From Symsagittifera roscoffensis (Eukaryota > Xenacoelomorpha > Acoela > Convolutidae): DNA of 64,000 nucleotides. Below are positions 50,396 through 60,758 of this stretch, piece by piece. The notes under the pieces were generated by a model. It had not been told where the DNA came from. It worked only from the letters and a program-made list of their open reading frames with translations, and did no database searches. Both the position numbers and the translations under genes were made by a program. The stretch lies in assembly GCF_963678635.1 (NCBI RefSeq), contig NC_087070.1, forward strand, positions 42,041,831-42,105,830, in the 5' to 3' direction. Within the stretch, counting starts at the first letter, position 1. Each line of letters opens with the position of its first letter.

Positions 50396-50653
50396 CTAAA
50401 CTGCTCGTTTTTCCGGAATCAGGAATTGGTAGCTCCGTTTCTCTGGGATGAGAAATTGATAACTTCTCTTCTCTGGAATGAGGAACTGGTAGCTCCTTTT
50501 TTCCGGAATGAGGAACTGGTAGCTTCGTTTATTCGTGATATCGTTGACCATGCCGGCTGTAGCGGGTAAAAAGTTGGCTTCTGACGTCACGAAAACAAAC
50601 TGCAAAACGAGCGCCAAACTTCCTAGTAAGAAAAAAATCGATCTGGAGTCCAT
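50396..50653 (-). CDS. Neuropeptide-like secreted precursor with four identical octapeptides
   Basis: An 85-residue protein starting at ATG 50653 and ending at TAG. Residues 1 to about 26 form a signal peptide: MDSRS, a hydrophobic core FFLLGSLALVLQFVFV, and a small-residue cleavage site after SEA. A short spacer leads to KR and then four copies of SYQFLIPE, each enclosed by Lys-Arg dibasic sites, the normal cut sites of prohormone convertases. There is no Gly before the KR sites, so C-terminal amidation is not expected. The four copies differ in synonymous codons (Arg as CGA, AGG, AGA and CGG; Ile, Leu, Pro, Phe, Gln, Tyr, Ser and Glu also vary) but not in amino acids. That argues for selection on the peptide. 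Family not recognised. Confidence 0.85.
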   Translation of the reverse strand: MDSRSIFFLLGSLALVLQFVFVTSEANFLPATAGMVNDITNKRSYQFLIPEKRSYQFLIPEKRSYQFLIPEKRSYQFLIPEKRAV

Positions 50654-51244
50654 GTTTGCGGCGGTGTTCGTCTAGATGATTATTGGGAACTTTGGTATCT
50701 GTTCTGCTCTGCGGCTGATGAATCTCTCGCTCTGAAATGGCGAAATGAAATAACTTCGAGTTGAGCGAACACCTTGTTTTTATCTGCACGTGCCAAATGA
50801 GCTGTGGAAAATGTGTTCCTAGTTTCTAGATTGATAATCAGGAAAAGCTTCAATCAGGGAACCTTACAATTCCATCTGAGTTAAGATTAGTCTCATTACA
50901 AAGAATTCATTCAGACCATCTATAAGTGATCAAGTGTAAAAATGCGTCCCTTATCCTTTTGAAAATCCTTTGAAATGTTCGTTTAAAAATCCCCCCAAAG
51001 TCAGTCACGTGGCTTGAAATAAAGTAATGCCTTGTCTCTCTCAGAAAAGGGCACGGATAAAAGTAACCATGATACTTTTTTTAAGGGCAGGATAATTTTC
51101 TAAATGAAAAAGACACGCCTCTTTGAATTTTATATTAATCATGCTCAAGAAACTCAAAAACAATTTTTTTTTACAAAACTATGCATTCAATTTACAATTT
51201 ATTTAGTGATACCCTTTACAAAGTAGATTTTGCGGCTGGTTTCC
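50654..51244. other. Upstream region of the peptide gene, up to the assembly gap
   Basis: Probably 5' UTR and promoter of the minus-strand precursor gene. No other gene is supported. Frames reading into the N run are meaningless. Confidence 0.4.
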
Positions 51245-51444
51245 NNNNNNNNNNNNNNNNNNNNNNNNNNNNNNNNNNNNNNNNNNNNNNNNNNNNNNNN
51301 NNNNNNNNNNNNNNNNNNNNNNNNNNNNNNNNNNNNNNNNNNNNNNNNNNNNNNNNNNNNNNNNNNNNNNNNNNNNNNNNNNNNNNNNNNNNNNNNNNNN
51401 NNNNNNNNNNNNNNNNNNNNNNNNNNNNNNNNNNNNNNNNNNNN
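51245..51444. other. Assembly gap (200 N)
   Basis: Exactly 200 N bases, a typical placeholder length, so the true gap size is unknown. Features to left and right may not be at their real distance. Confidence 0.99.
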
Positions 51445-52285
51445 TTGTTTAGCTGGGACTGTTATGGATGACGTGTCAGCTTATTCACGACGCAGACGAG
51501 AAAGAGAAACTGGAAAACGAAGAGGAGAAATGCGAGCAGTGAACTAACAAACACTATTAAATCGTGGCTTTTTTCCTAATTCCTTTGTTAATCAACACTT
51601 TTTGAGTTTTTGTTAATCAACACTTTTACTTTTTTTTCAAATTTTTTCTCTTTAAATTATTTTGTTATGACAGGCTACCTAAAACTTCAGATGAAGTTTC
51701 TCTAACATTTTTATACCAAAAACTGTGTGAACAGCTTTCAGACAATTTAATTCTAAAAATGGAACAGAAGGCAGGGAACTGGAAAAAAGCCATGTCTTAA
51801 TAGATATCCGCAAAGAAATTGTTGAGATTGTAAAAATGATACTTATACTAATTAATACGCTAACTTATAACTACGATGAGTAGCAGATTTAGGTAATGAG
51901 AATGAGGTGCGTCCCACAACAAGCTCTTCTATATGTTGGTCTTCATAGAGAGCAAGTTAATTTGTGATAATTTTGTTATTTATTTCTAAATTAACAGCTG
52001 CATTAGCTTTACCGTTGAACATCGAGATTAGACCATGCCAAAACACATTTAATGCCAACGAATTACTACCAAACTTCTTCACAAAAAATTGCGTTTGAAC
52101 TATGGATGTTTGCAGTTTAAGGGAGTATGCATGATTCGACCCTGGTATGATTCGACCCTGTTAGACTATATCATTCGTTCGACCGTCTTAATTTGCGAGA
52201 AAAATCGGACATCGTTTGACCGTTTCGGTCAAATTATGAGTCAAATACCTCAGCCCGGGAGGGTAATGAGTTAGAACTTATGTGG
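51445..52285. other. Non-coding stretch between the gap and the inverted repeat
   Basis: No supported gene. A doubled phrase TTAATCAACACTTTT occurs at about 51588 and 51613, and GATTCGACCCTG-type phrases at 52132-52160 resemble those near 47933-47975. Confidence 0.4.
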
Positions 52286-53035
52286 TTAACTCATAGAGTA
52301 ATTTCGGATAGGGTACACCGTCTGCTCGTCACGCTATCTTATTTTCGGCCGGATAGATTCGTGCAACTTCTTAGTCTAATACCGATCCTAATCTTACTCT
52401 TATACTATCTAGTCTCAGGTTGTTTAACTAGTCTCTGCTAGGCTCAATAGATCTAGGGTATACTGGTTTATTGCGGCTGCTGAAGTACTCGGGAGAGTTC
52501 AACTAATTTCTAAGTTAAATTCAAATCTCTCTGGTGATGAAATTACAAGTAATTTCAGCACTTACAAATAAGTGGATTGTTAGTCAGATGGATCATGATT
52601 GGTTAATATTAAATACTTTACATTGGTAAAATATCTAATTTATCCAATCATAAAATGTAGTTTAGATCAGGTTCCACCCATCCGGGTTTTACAGAGTTTT
52701 TTAGAATAGTTTTTCTGCAATTCGAAGGATGGATGATGGACGTTGGTATGTGGCGAACATCATATTTCTTTTCCGTTTTTTCTTGTTAGAGAAGTTCCAG
52801 GATGCTGGAATTAGGGACATCAAACGTTGTGTCTTCTTGCGACAACGACTGTGCTTCCGCAACAAACTCAAATCTGATTTCAGAATGGTTGGCTATGTCA
52901 GGTTTTTCTGTTTCTCGTAGAGAACTTCTTTTGTGTTTGATCTTGTCTGGGAATGGCGTGGAGATTGTGCATGGAGGGGATGCCTGGTTACTCGGATCTG
53001 TACGTATACTTGAACATCGAGGTGGTCATTGGTCT
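52286..53035. repeat. Right arm of the long inverted repeat (partner 1-733)
   Basis: Reverse complement of 1-733, slightly longer because of small insertions. The plus strand here reads an open frame at 52802-53224 whose middle (ATNSNLISEWLAMSGFSVS) matches the minus-strand frame of the left copy. The arm may extend to the right beyond 53035, where the left copy has left the window. Confidence 0.75.
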
Positions 53036-54292
53036 AGTTCAATGAAGTCCTTTCCTGCGAAGTCAAGTCGTACTCTAAATCCTTTGAGTTGTGATTGTGA
53101 GCGGCATATCGATTGTAGTTGGCCATTCTTTTTCGAGTGTAGTGGGGTCGTTTTGTCTTTGGATGTTCGTCCTTGGTGTTGTATGCTGATCTATATATTG
53201 CATAATGTAATTTACATTTTATAAAACTTTCATTAGTTTAATATTTTTTAATTATGATTTTGGTTAGTTGTTTTCACAAAAGCTTTTTGTTTTAGTTCAG
53301 TTATTTTGAAGAGTTACTCACCCTTGAGTAGCTCTTATTAAAAATAGGAGTGTGTGTCACAAAGCGCGGATGTAGCGCGGTGGGTTAGGCCGGCTATAGA
53401 GCATGCTCAGGACGTCCTTCTGGTGGGTTAGGCCAGGAGTGGGAGTATGATTGCATGCGGTGTTTGTGAGAGGTCCTGTTATGTGATAACGTTTTATGTT
53501 GGGTTTGTTGTGGTTTTTCTTATGTTTTGTTGGTTGTGTCCTTTTTTCAAAAATCAAATTGTTTGTGGTATGGGTTTGTCTTTCGACTTTTTTGTGTTTT
53601 ATTATTTCTTTCTTAGACTTTATAATAGTCTTCAAAAGAATAAATTATCCAGTTTTAAACTGGGTTCATCCGGTTTGGGTACCGTTGGTTTCCTTTTCTT
53701 AGTCATGCTGTTATTCTATAATTTGTGGTGTTTAGTAAGCTGCGTTGGTTAGTGTTGTTTAGTATATAATTCCTTTCCAACCGGGTTAAAGGAAAGTTTG
53801 AAACGTGTTATCTTATGTTAGAGTTGTTGAGTGTGAAAGCTTGAAACTGAAATTCATTATTTTAAACAATTCTTCGTGGGCGAGCTGTGCGAGTGTGGAT
53901 AGAATTTTTGTGCGAATGAATGGAAATATCAAAAGGTTAGTACTGCCTTTTCGTTTTATCAATTTACTACATAGAAATTCAAATTTTACTGCTATTTGTT
54001 GGGAAAAATTAAGTTACAAATTTTCATCATAATTAGATTTACTGCTTGTGGGGGAAAAAATTTATAAATTAAATTACTGCATTGGTATTATATTTATTTG
54101 ATTGTTTGGTGCAAAAAATTAATAGAGTTTTAAACAGTTTGAAGAAGTTTTCGATTTTTTATTTTTCTTTTGTGAATTTTTCAGATGATCGTTGGATGAA
54201 GGCTAAAATTCTAAAGAAGACATGGATAAAGAATGGTTAGTTTCTAATTCTATTTTAATTAGTTAATAATATGTATAATTCATACTTACCTG
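53036..54292. other. Non-coding stretch left of the minus-strand LTR element
   Basis: No convincing gene. A GC-rich patch at 53355-53450 with the repeated phrase GGTGGGTTAGGCC could be a SINE-like or tRNA-derived remnant. Splice-like signals on the plus strand (AAAAG|GTTAGT at about 53934 and TTTTTCAG|AT at about 54184) do not join in a long frame. The 3' LTR of the minus-strand element should lie in or left of this stretch but was not identified. Confidence 0.35.
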
Positions 54293-56101
54293 TTAGTCGT
54301 CGGGGAAGAAACCGTGGGGGAAGATGTCGTGGATAAGATCGGAAGTTGTTAGTAATTTAGCTAAGATGCGGATGATATTTTTAGTTTGAAGCAGTGGCCA
54401 AAGCAATTGAAGTGCTTTAATGGTGGTTAGTTCTTCAGTGCCAACTGCAAACTCATAAGGTGTGTTTTGGATTAGATTATATAATTTGTGATTGAATTTA
54501 GTGTTGTGGATGAATTCTAATATGGGGATTTCTATAGATTGAACAAATTCGTGTGGGATAAGGAAGGGTCGGGATTCTTCTGCGTTGAAGGTCTTGGTGA
54601 TGGGGCAAAAAATATACATTTGGGTTATTGGATCGTAATTTCGAAGAATACCATGAAGGTTAGTATCTTTAATGCAATATGTGAAGTTAAGAAAGAATGG
54701 TGAGGTGTATTTGGAATTAATGAATTGAAAACGGTGGTGTGGCTGTCTGGAGTGAGTGTGTAGGTCGAAGTGATTTTGGATAAAACGATAATATGTATAT
54801 GTGTGAGTTTGTTTAGTGCGCAACATAATATCGTGTGAGCAGTGCAAATCTCGTTCATGTGGTGCAAGGAAATGAAAGGTTAGTGAAAATAATTGAAAGC
54901 GTTCTTTAAAACTTTCGTAAGCTTGTGTGTCTGTTAGTGTTTCTGAAATGATGTGGTCAAATTTGCGATCAAAGATATTGAGTGTAAATACATATGGTGT
55001 TTTAATGAAAAATTTTTCTGTGATTTGTGGGTTAGCGAAGCGATCATCGTCTGAAAATTGATCTTGGTTAGTTCTGATGATGTTATGATCGTAATATTCT
55101 AGCGTATATTCGTTAGCTCGGGGTGCAGTGTATGTTTTTAGTGACTTTTTATATCCGATGTAAGTAAATTGTCTAGGTGTTAGTGGTGTAGTGAGTCGAT
55201 ATAGCATGTCTTTATTTCGTTCTATATCGATGTGAGTGTTAGATAAAGGTAAGCAAAGGGGATTAGTAAAATGATAATATGAGGTCCATGGAAGGGTAGG
55301 TATTAAAACGTGTTCGTCTACAAAATTACGTGTTTCGTTAGTGTCGTGAGGGGTGTTTAAGGTGTATTGTGGAAATGAGGTTTAGGTGATAGCTAAAAAT
55401 TCTTTCGTGTTAGTGTGATTTGGATGATTGATATATTCACGGGCTGTTCCTGGTTTTGCTGGGAAAGGATGGTTTGGGAACTTTCTTTTAAAAGTGCGAT
55501 AAGCTCTATTAGTGCTGAGTGAAGATTCAGTAGATGTGGATGATGGTGCTAATGATTCGGTATAAACTGAAGAGGGTGTAGGGGTAGGTGGGTTGGATGA
55601 ATCTATTGTGGATGAAATTTGGTTTATAGTGGGGGTGTCAAGGTGGTAGGGTTGTTGTTGTAGGGTAATAAAATTATCTAGTTCTGGGGAGATTTGGGGG
55701 GTGTCTGGAGAATTGGATGATCGGTCTGAATGAAGTGAAGAGTTGGTTGGAGTGACTTGGGAAGCATAAGAGGGTGTAGAATTGGTTGGGACAGGGTTAT
55801 TTGGTAGTATTGGTTGAAAAGGGGGTTGGGAAAAAATTGAGGGATTGGTGTGAAAATTATTGGATGGAGATGGTTCAGAGTCGGCAAATTCATCGGGGGT
55901 TTCAATATTCGGGTTATTGAGTTGTGAAGTGGAATATAAAACTGAGATTTGTGAATTAGTATCTGAATTCATGCCTGATGTTAAATTAATGGTTGGGAAA
56001 TCGGGTGGCGGGAAAGCAAAAAGTGGAATTATTTTGATTGGAGTGGTGAGGTTGGTTGGGTGGGAATTTGAGCGGTGTAGGGATCCAAGTTGTCGGCTCA
56101 T
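54293..56101 (-). CDS. Accessory ORF after env, one internal stop (about 603 codons)
   Basis: ATG 56101 overlaps the envelope stop as ATGA. The first 239 codons are very rich in Pro, Ser, Thr and Asn and probably disordered. A single TAA at 55382-55384 interrupts. The same frame then stays open for about 360 more codons, with a globular, His/Phe/Tyr-rich sequence containing RDLHCSHDIMLRTKQTHTYT and IPILEFIHNTKFNHKL. No domain is recognised. Immediately after the final TAA comes a perfect splice-donor consensus, CAG|GTAAGT. Either one nonsense mutation split a single gene or the stop is bypassed. Confidence 0.5.
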
Positions 56102-57849
56102 CGTGGGCTAAAAAAATTATTATTTTGAGACTGAAAAGCGGTGGTATGGGGTTGTTCAATAATTTGTTCATAAGTATTATCATCTTGTGACTGGTGTGTC
56201 ATTATATGTTGGATGGGACTTTGTGATATGGTTGGTCGAAAATTTGGATTATGTGTTATTGCTAAATTTCGAAAATTTCGCGGGACGAGGGATAGTGGAT
56301 GGTTATGTGGTAGGGGTGGTAACTGTGGTGCTGTTGGCGTTGTGTCTACATTGTTATGTTCTTCGTCGTATGTGTTCTGCCGTGTTGCTATTTTTGTGTT
56401 GTATTCTTTTATTTGTGCGTCTAAAAGAATTTTGTTTATAGATGTAGAAAAGATTCCAAAAAATCCTGCAAAGAGTATGCGTGCTACGCTTGCTTGTCTG
56501 TTTACTTGTGTGTGTATAGCACATGTGTTGTAGATTCCTTTTAAAAGTGAGAAAAGAAATCCAATAAAGTTAAACATTGCGTATAAAATAGTCAATTTTT
56601 CTAAGATGTAGTAGGGCCATCCTAGAAAATCAAGAATTTCATTTTTGAGTGTTACAAAGCTAAAAATGTTGATGGGTGATATATCTTGGGGACGGTATTT
56701 TTCACCGTTTAGATATATATAATCTTTAGTGTCTTTAAAATATCCGCTATAGTCTTGTGTGTAGATGTCGGCAAATCCTGCGGTTTCTGCAAGTTTGCGT
56801 AAGTTTTGGTCAATTGATTGTCTTTGTATAGTGTCCATTTGTGTTAATAATTCTTGGAATTGTTGTGTTCTAATGTGATGTTGAATATCTGATTTTGAAT
56901 ATATTCCTATCGATTGTAAGTCTATATTTGGGTTTCGAGCAATAGCGCGAATGCTTTCTGGTGAACATTTTTTGAGTGATTGCATTAATGTGGGATATGG
57001 GGTAAGAAGGTAATATTTATCTTCATCAGGGTTTAGTTGTACTACATTGTGGCTATTTTCTGATCCACATGGGACTGCGGTATCCCAGAAATAGGTTCTT
57101 CTTGAAAGTGTGTCAACGAAATGTACTTTATTCTTATAAAATATAGGGATTCTTTTATAGCATCGTTTATCTTCAAAAACGTATAGTGGTGATACTTTTT
57201 TAGTGCAAGTATAAAACCATAAGATGTTTCCTTCGTAATCTAAAAAATTTGATCTATTTCCTGATAGTAAATATCCTGCGTAGGGTATTTTTAATACTGC
57301 TAGTGCAAGTGATTGTAATATTTGTGTTCTTTCTAATTCGCATAGTTGGTGTAGTGTTTCTAATTCGGAGAGTGACATTTCTTGAAAAATTCGGCTAATC
57401 GTGTAGTCTAGTTTCATATCCAAGTGAATATCATAGTGGATATTACCAAAATATGTACTATTCATTAGTGATAATTCTTGTAAACGTGTGCTTTGAGCGT
57501 CTTGGGGCTTTAGATGTCCACCAGGTTGACCTGTATTCTTTTGAAAATTAACTGGTATATATGATGTTCCTTCATTTGGGGGATGACTTGTGGCATATGG
57601 GTCGATCTTTATTTTTCCAGTGGTCATGTCGAATCCTGTTTCGTATTCAACTAGTATTTCAGAGTATTGTGTTTTGTGAAGTGAGTTTTTATATTTACAT
57701 GCAAGTTCTGTTTCTTGATATACTTGAAAACGTGTTAATTTATTTTCTATATTGTGAATGTTTCTAAAATTAGAACTTATTTTTCGTAATGGATTTACTT
57801 GTTCATATGGTATTGATTGTATAAAATATTTTTCGTGAAATTTTATCAT
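56098..57849 (-). pseudogene. env: Envelope-like glycoprotein, C-terminal two thirds
   Basis: A 583-codon frame. Motifs in order include LDMKLDYTISRIFQEMS, HQLCELERTQIL, GYLLSGNRSNFLD, NILWFYTCTKKVSPLY and NKVHFVDTLSRRTYF. A membrane-proximal hydrophobic segment (LYAMFNFIGFLFSLLKGIY), a second hydrophobic stretch (RILFAGFFGIFS) and a polar Asn/Gln/Pro-rich tail follow. The same motifs occur in the plus-strand element at 31985-32491. The N-terminal part lies in another frame upstream (58714-57983), so a frameshift at about 57850-57985 breaks the gene. Family call (envelope type shared with chuvirus-like viruses) is by motif and tentative. Confidence 0.72.
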
Positions 57850-57982
57850 ACGAGCGTGTATTTTTGCTACTTGAAATGTTGTACATGTGTCTTCGGGGAA
57901 CCAAACAATTGTTGCTTGTGTTCGTGTTGTAGGGTCGCAATAACCTTGATCATTTTACAAGGTAATCTAATTCCTTGATGGA

Positions 57983-58714
57983 TCATTGTGTTTTCTGATA
58001 AATCTCGTGTGAGTTGTATTTTTTCGAGTTGTATTTTCCAATCGAAAACATTATTTCTTGGTATCCTTTATTTTTTGTGTCTGCTTTGCAGTTTGATGGG
58101 TTATTTATACCAATGTGTGGTATCCAGTGTTTATCGTGTATGTCATAGGTTAATCGTCCGTGTGCGCCGTTGTATGGGTATTTTTCATCTAATTTTATAT
58201 GTCCTTGATATCTTTCAAGTTCTGCTTGATGTACAGAGTCTGAAAAAACTTGGAAGTATACTAACTTTCTATCTGAGTTTTTATTTTGTGTGATATTTAG
58301 TCTAAGTAACTCGTTTTTACAATCTTCGGGATTTAGGTGTAAAAGTCGTTCGATATTACTCTGGTAGAATGATTCATGGTCAAGTCGGTTTTTATTTCCG
58401 TTTGAGACTTGTGAACAATGTACTTTCTTTTCGGAAAATGTTGCTGTGAATTTATATCCTATAACTGTGGTTGCTCGGGCTTTTGAGTAGAGTGTTGCTA
58501 TTACATTTGTAGTTTCTATAGCTTGGGGTTCTGTTTCGCATTGTGATACTTGATTTATTGCATAGTTGTGTAGTGTTTTTTGTTCGTTTTCTTCACAATC
58601 GTAATGTGTTACTAATAAATCTTGGGGTCCTGTGCGGGGGGAAAGGTTTATGTTTTGATTTGAGATTACTAGAAAAAGGAGTTGGAGAAAAATTAATAAT
58701 TTTAGAATATACAT
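57983..58714 (-). pseudogene. env: Envelope-like glycoprotein, N-terminal part with signal peptide
   Basis: The frame starts at ATG 58714, five bases after the end of the Met-less ORF. Residues 1-19 (MYILKLLIFLQLLFLVISN) are a clear signal peptide. The ectodomain then shows spaced cysteines and segments such as QAIETTNVIATLYSKARATT, similar in place and pattern to ENIETTTAEVTLYQRHY in the plus-strand element. It ends at TGA... frame loss near 57983 and continues in the frame starting about 57849. Confidence 0.7.
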
Positions 58715-58716
58715 GT

Positions 58717-59802
58717 CTATGATAATCCTGAGTATGGGTTATAAAATGTAATGTAACCAATTGTCTTTTTGGTATATCTGTCGTATTTATATATTACTTC
58801 AGTGGTTATAAATGGTGGTGGTAGTGATTGAGCTGTTATGTTTGGTGGGTTTAAAGGGTAGGGATGTTGAGTAATGTTGTTTAATTTAACTGTGATTTCA
58901 AACTTTAATTGTAGACTATTTTGTTGGAGTATTTGGATATTGTGATCACGAATATCGTCGTGAATGTCTTGTCGATATTGTAGTCTATTGAGAGCCCAGT
59001 TGTGAAGGCGATTACTTTCTAGATGTTGTCCAAATAATGGTGGAGGTGCTGTAAATGTATTCCAATCTAGTCTTAAAGGAATATGTGTTGATGATTGTTC
59101 TCGATATCTTGCGTCGAGATTATTTGGAAAATTTAAGTTAAAAGGCGTCGGTGAAATTTGGCTAATTGATGGTGTTGATGGTAGTGACAGTGTTTCCGGT
59201 AGTGATGAGGATGTTGTATCTGAAGAAATATCTATTGGGTCATTGGTTAAATTTGGTTCACCTTGTGTGAATGAATGTGTTGTCCAATATGGTAGTCGTG
59301 ATGTTTGGTTTGGGGGATTAAAGGGATTTTCACGTATTTGTTCAGATGTTGGTGTTGAACCTAAGTAATCTGAGGGTAAGCTCGAGGTGCTTCGTTGTGA
59401 AAGAAGTGTAGGGGTTTCTGGTAAGATACCAGTAGGGTTTTCTGGAGTGCTTTGTGATGGGGATTGAGGTATTTCAAAATGAACTCGGGGAGTTTGAAAA
59501 TTTCTATTTCGTCGAGGATGTATAATTTGTCTATTTATTTCTGTTGTGTTTTGGTTTTGACTAAGATTTCGTATTCTACTTAGTTCCTGTGGTAGTGTTG
59601 GGTATAGGTTATATGTTGATTCACTTAAAGGTGCTTGCCGTTGAACGGGTTCTAGTGGTTCAGATAAGCGTGCGTGTCGTTCTTCAAAAGTATATGGGTT
59701 ATCTTGAAAGGAAATTCGTGTAGATGTTTGAGGATTTTGGGTAGTTGAAGGTGTTGTTGGGTTATCTTGGGATGAGGTCGGTGAAGACTGACTTTGTGAC
59801 TG
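58717..59802 (-). CDS. Open frame of about 361 codons without any Met, Pro/Ser/Thr-rich
   Basis: Opens just after an in-frame TAA (59803-59805) and runs to TAG at 58717-58719, right before the env ATG. I find no ATG in it. The first two thirds are rich in Pro, Ser, Thr, Gln and Asn; the end is more ordered (for example NRLHNWALNRLQYRQDIHDD and IYKYDRYTKKTIGYITFYNP). Its first bases follow CTACCTAACAG, a possible splice acceptor on the minus strand. It may therefore be an exon joined to an upstream start, as in spliced retroviral subgenomic RNAs. No domain is recognised. Confidence 0.5.
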   Translation of the reverse strand, partial: QSQSQSSPTSSQDNPTTPSTTQNPQTSTRISFQDNPYTFEERHARLSEPLEPVQRQAPLSESTYNLYPTLPQELSRIRNLSQNQNTTEINRQIIHPRRNRNFQTPRVHFEIPQSPSQSTPENPTGILPETPTLLSQRSTSSLPSDYLGSTPTSEQIRENPFNPPNQTSRLPYWTTHSFTQGEPNLTNDPIDISSDTTSSSLPETLSLPSTPSISQISPTPFNLNFPNNLDARYREQSSTHIPLRLDWNTFTAPPPLFGQHLESNRLHNWALNRLQYRQDIHDDIRDHNIQILQQNSLQLKFEITVKLNNITQHPYPLNPPNITAQSLPPPFITTEVIYKYDRYTKKTIGYITFYNPYSGLS

Positions 59803-59840
59803 TTAGGTAGCAATTTTTGATAGCTTTTTGGTCTATTCTT

Positions 59841-60026
59841 TTAGTGAAAAAGTTTATGTTTATTATAGTATTCTTCTAAAAAAAGAATTAGGAGGATTGT
59901 TAGAGCGAATGTGATGATTGCTTTCTTTATACATTTGCATATGGTCAAAATGAGGGATGATAGAAATGTTATGAAAATTACAAATAGTAAAAAAATATCA
60001 GTTCTACTGAAAATGGTTCGTATCAT
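59841..60026 (-). CDS. Small hydrophobic ORF b (61 aa, possible membrane protein)
   Basis: An ATG-to-stop frame. The peptide has two hydrophobic segments (IFLLFVIFITFLSSLILTIC and AIITFALTILLILFL) separated by KCIKK, like a two-pass small membrane protein. It lies 11 bases after the previous small ORF on the same strand. Because the region is very T-rich on the opposite reading, hydrophobic chance frames are possible. Confidence 0.35.
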   Translation of the reverse strand: MIRTIFSRTDIFLLFVIFITFLSSLILTICKCIKKAIITFALTILLILFLEEYYNKHKLFH

Positions 60027-60037
60027 TTAGACAAGTT

Positions 60038-60253
60038 TTATGAATCGTACCTGTGGATATAATCAAGGGCTTTTGAAAGTTGGAGGAATAGTTCAAATAT
60101 AGAATAGAAAATTAAAAAAATATTGCAAAAAATTATTAAGATTATTACAAAAGATTCAAGGATATCAAAAAGAAATATTATGAAAGTTTTAAGTATCGTA
60201 AAAAATTGTGTGAGGTTTGTGATAATTATAGTGACTGATTGAGAGAAGAGCAT
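60038..60253 (-). CDS. Small hydrophobic ORF a (71 aa, possible membrane protein)
   Basis: An ATG-to-stop frame almost entirely made of Phe, Ile, Leu and Val apart from its ends (TIIITNLTQFFTILKTFIIF and ESFVIILIIFCNIFLIF). It could span the membrane twice. It sits between pol and the next small ORF. Same caution about AT-rich chance frames as for its neighbour. Confidence 0.3.
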   Translation of the reverse strand: MLFSQSVTIIITNLTQFFTILKTFIIFLFDILESFVIILIIFCNIFLIFYSIFELFLQLSKALDYIHRYDS

Positions 60254-60758
60254 TTAAGAAATGACTTCTTGATCGAATATTTTTTGTTGTTTGGGGCAAT
60301 TTTCAAGTGTGGTCGGATTATTTATTAGTTTTTTGACAAGTGGAATGAGTTTTGTGAAAAATTGTTGGGGGCTATTTTTATGGTGATCGGGAGGTCGTTC
60401 TTTTCTTTATTTTTATTTGTCAAATGATCCGGGGTATGGTGAGATTTTTGTACTTTAGGCTAATTAAAATGTTCGTTTTGTTACTTTAGGCTAAGTTAAC
60501 AGATTTGTTTGGGGGGTATTCGTGGTCTGACTTGGGGAAATATTGTTGATCTTTGGGTTATTAGATAAGGGAGGGTTATGATATTATGGTGATATTTATT
60601 TTAGTTGTCAAGTTGGAGTGGTTTGCTTATTTTTGACCTGGAGGTCGTAAAGTTATAGTTATAGATATGCCTGGAGTTTTATATGGTTCGTCTAATTGAT
60701 CTGAGTTAGAGAAGGTGACGGATTGGATGAATCCTATTGGTTTAAATTTGAACTAGAA
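60254..60758. other. Stretch without a supported gene in the minus-strand element
   Basis: About 500 bases on the 3' side of pol. On the plus strand it is G- and T-rich, with doubled phrases such as TTTAGGCTAA(A/G)TT (60455 and 60484). Nothing else is visible. Confidence 0.4.

Noticed and set aside
50342-50569. Plus-strand ORF across the peptide repeats
   Set aside because: It is the complement of the minus-strand precursor. Only the minus frame has a signal peptide, dibasic sites and a synonymous-change pattern.
51181-51547. Open frames crossing the N run
   Set aside because: They exist only because N codons are not stops.
52729-53224. Plus-strand frames inside the right inverted-repeat arm as a host gene
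   Set aside because: The matching frame in the left copy is shorter and shifted; the shared peptide follows from repeat identity rather than proven coding.
53355-53450. Possible SINE head with GGTGGGTTAGGCC repeats
   Set aside because: No convincing Pol III B box, no tail and no second copy in the window.
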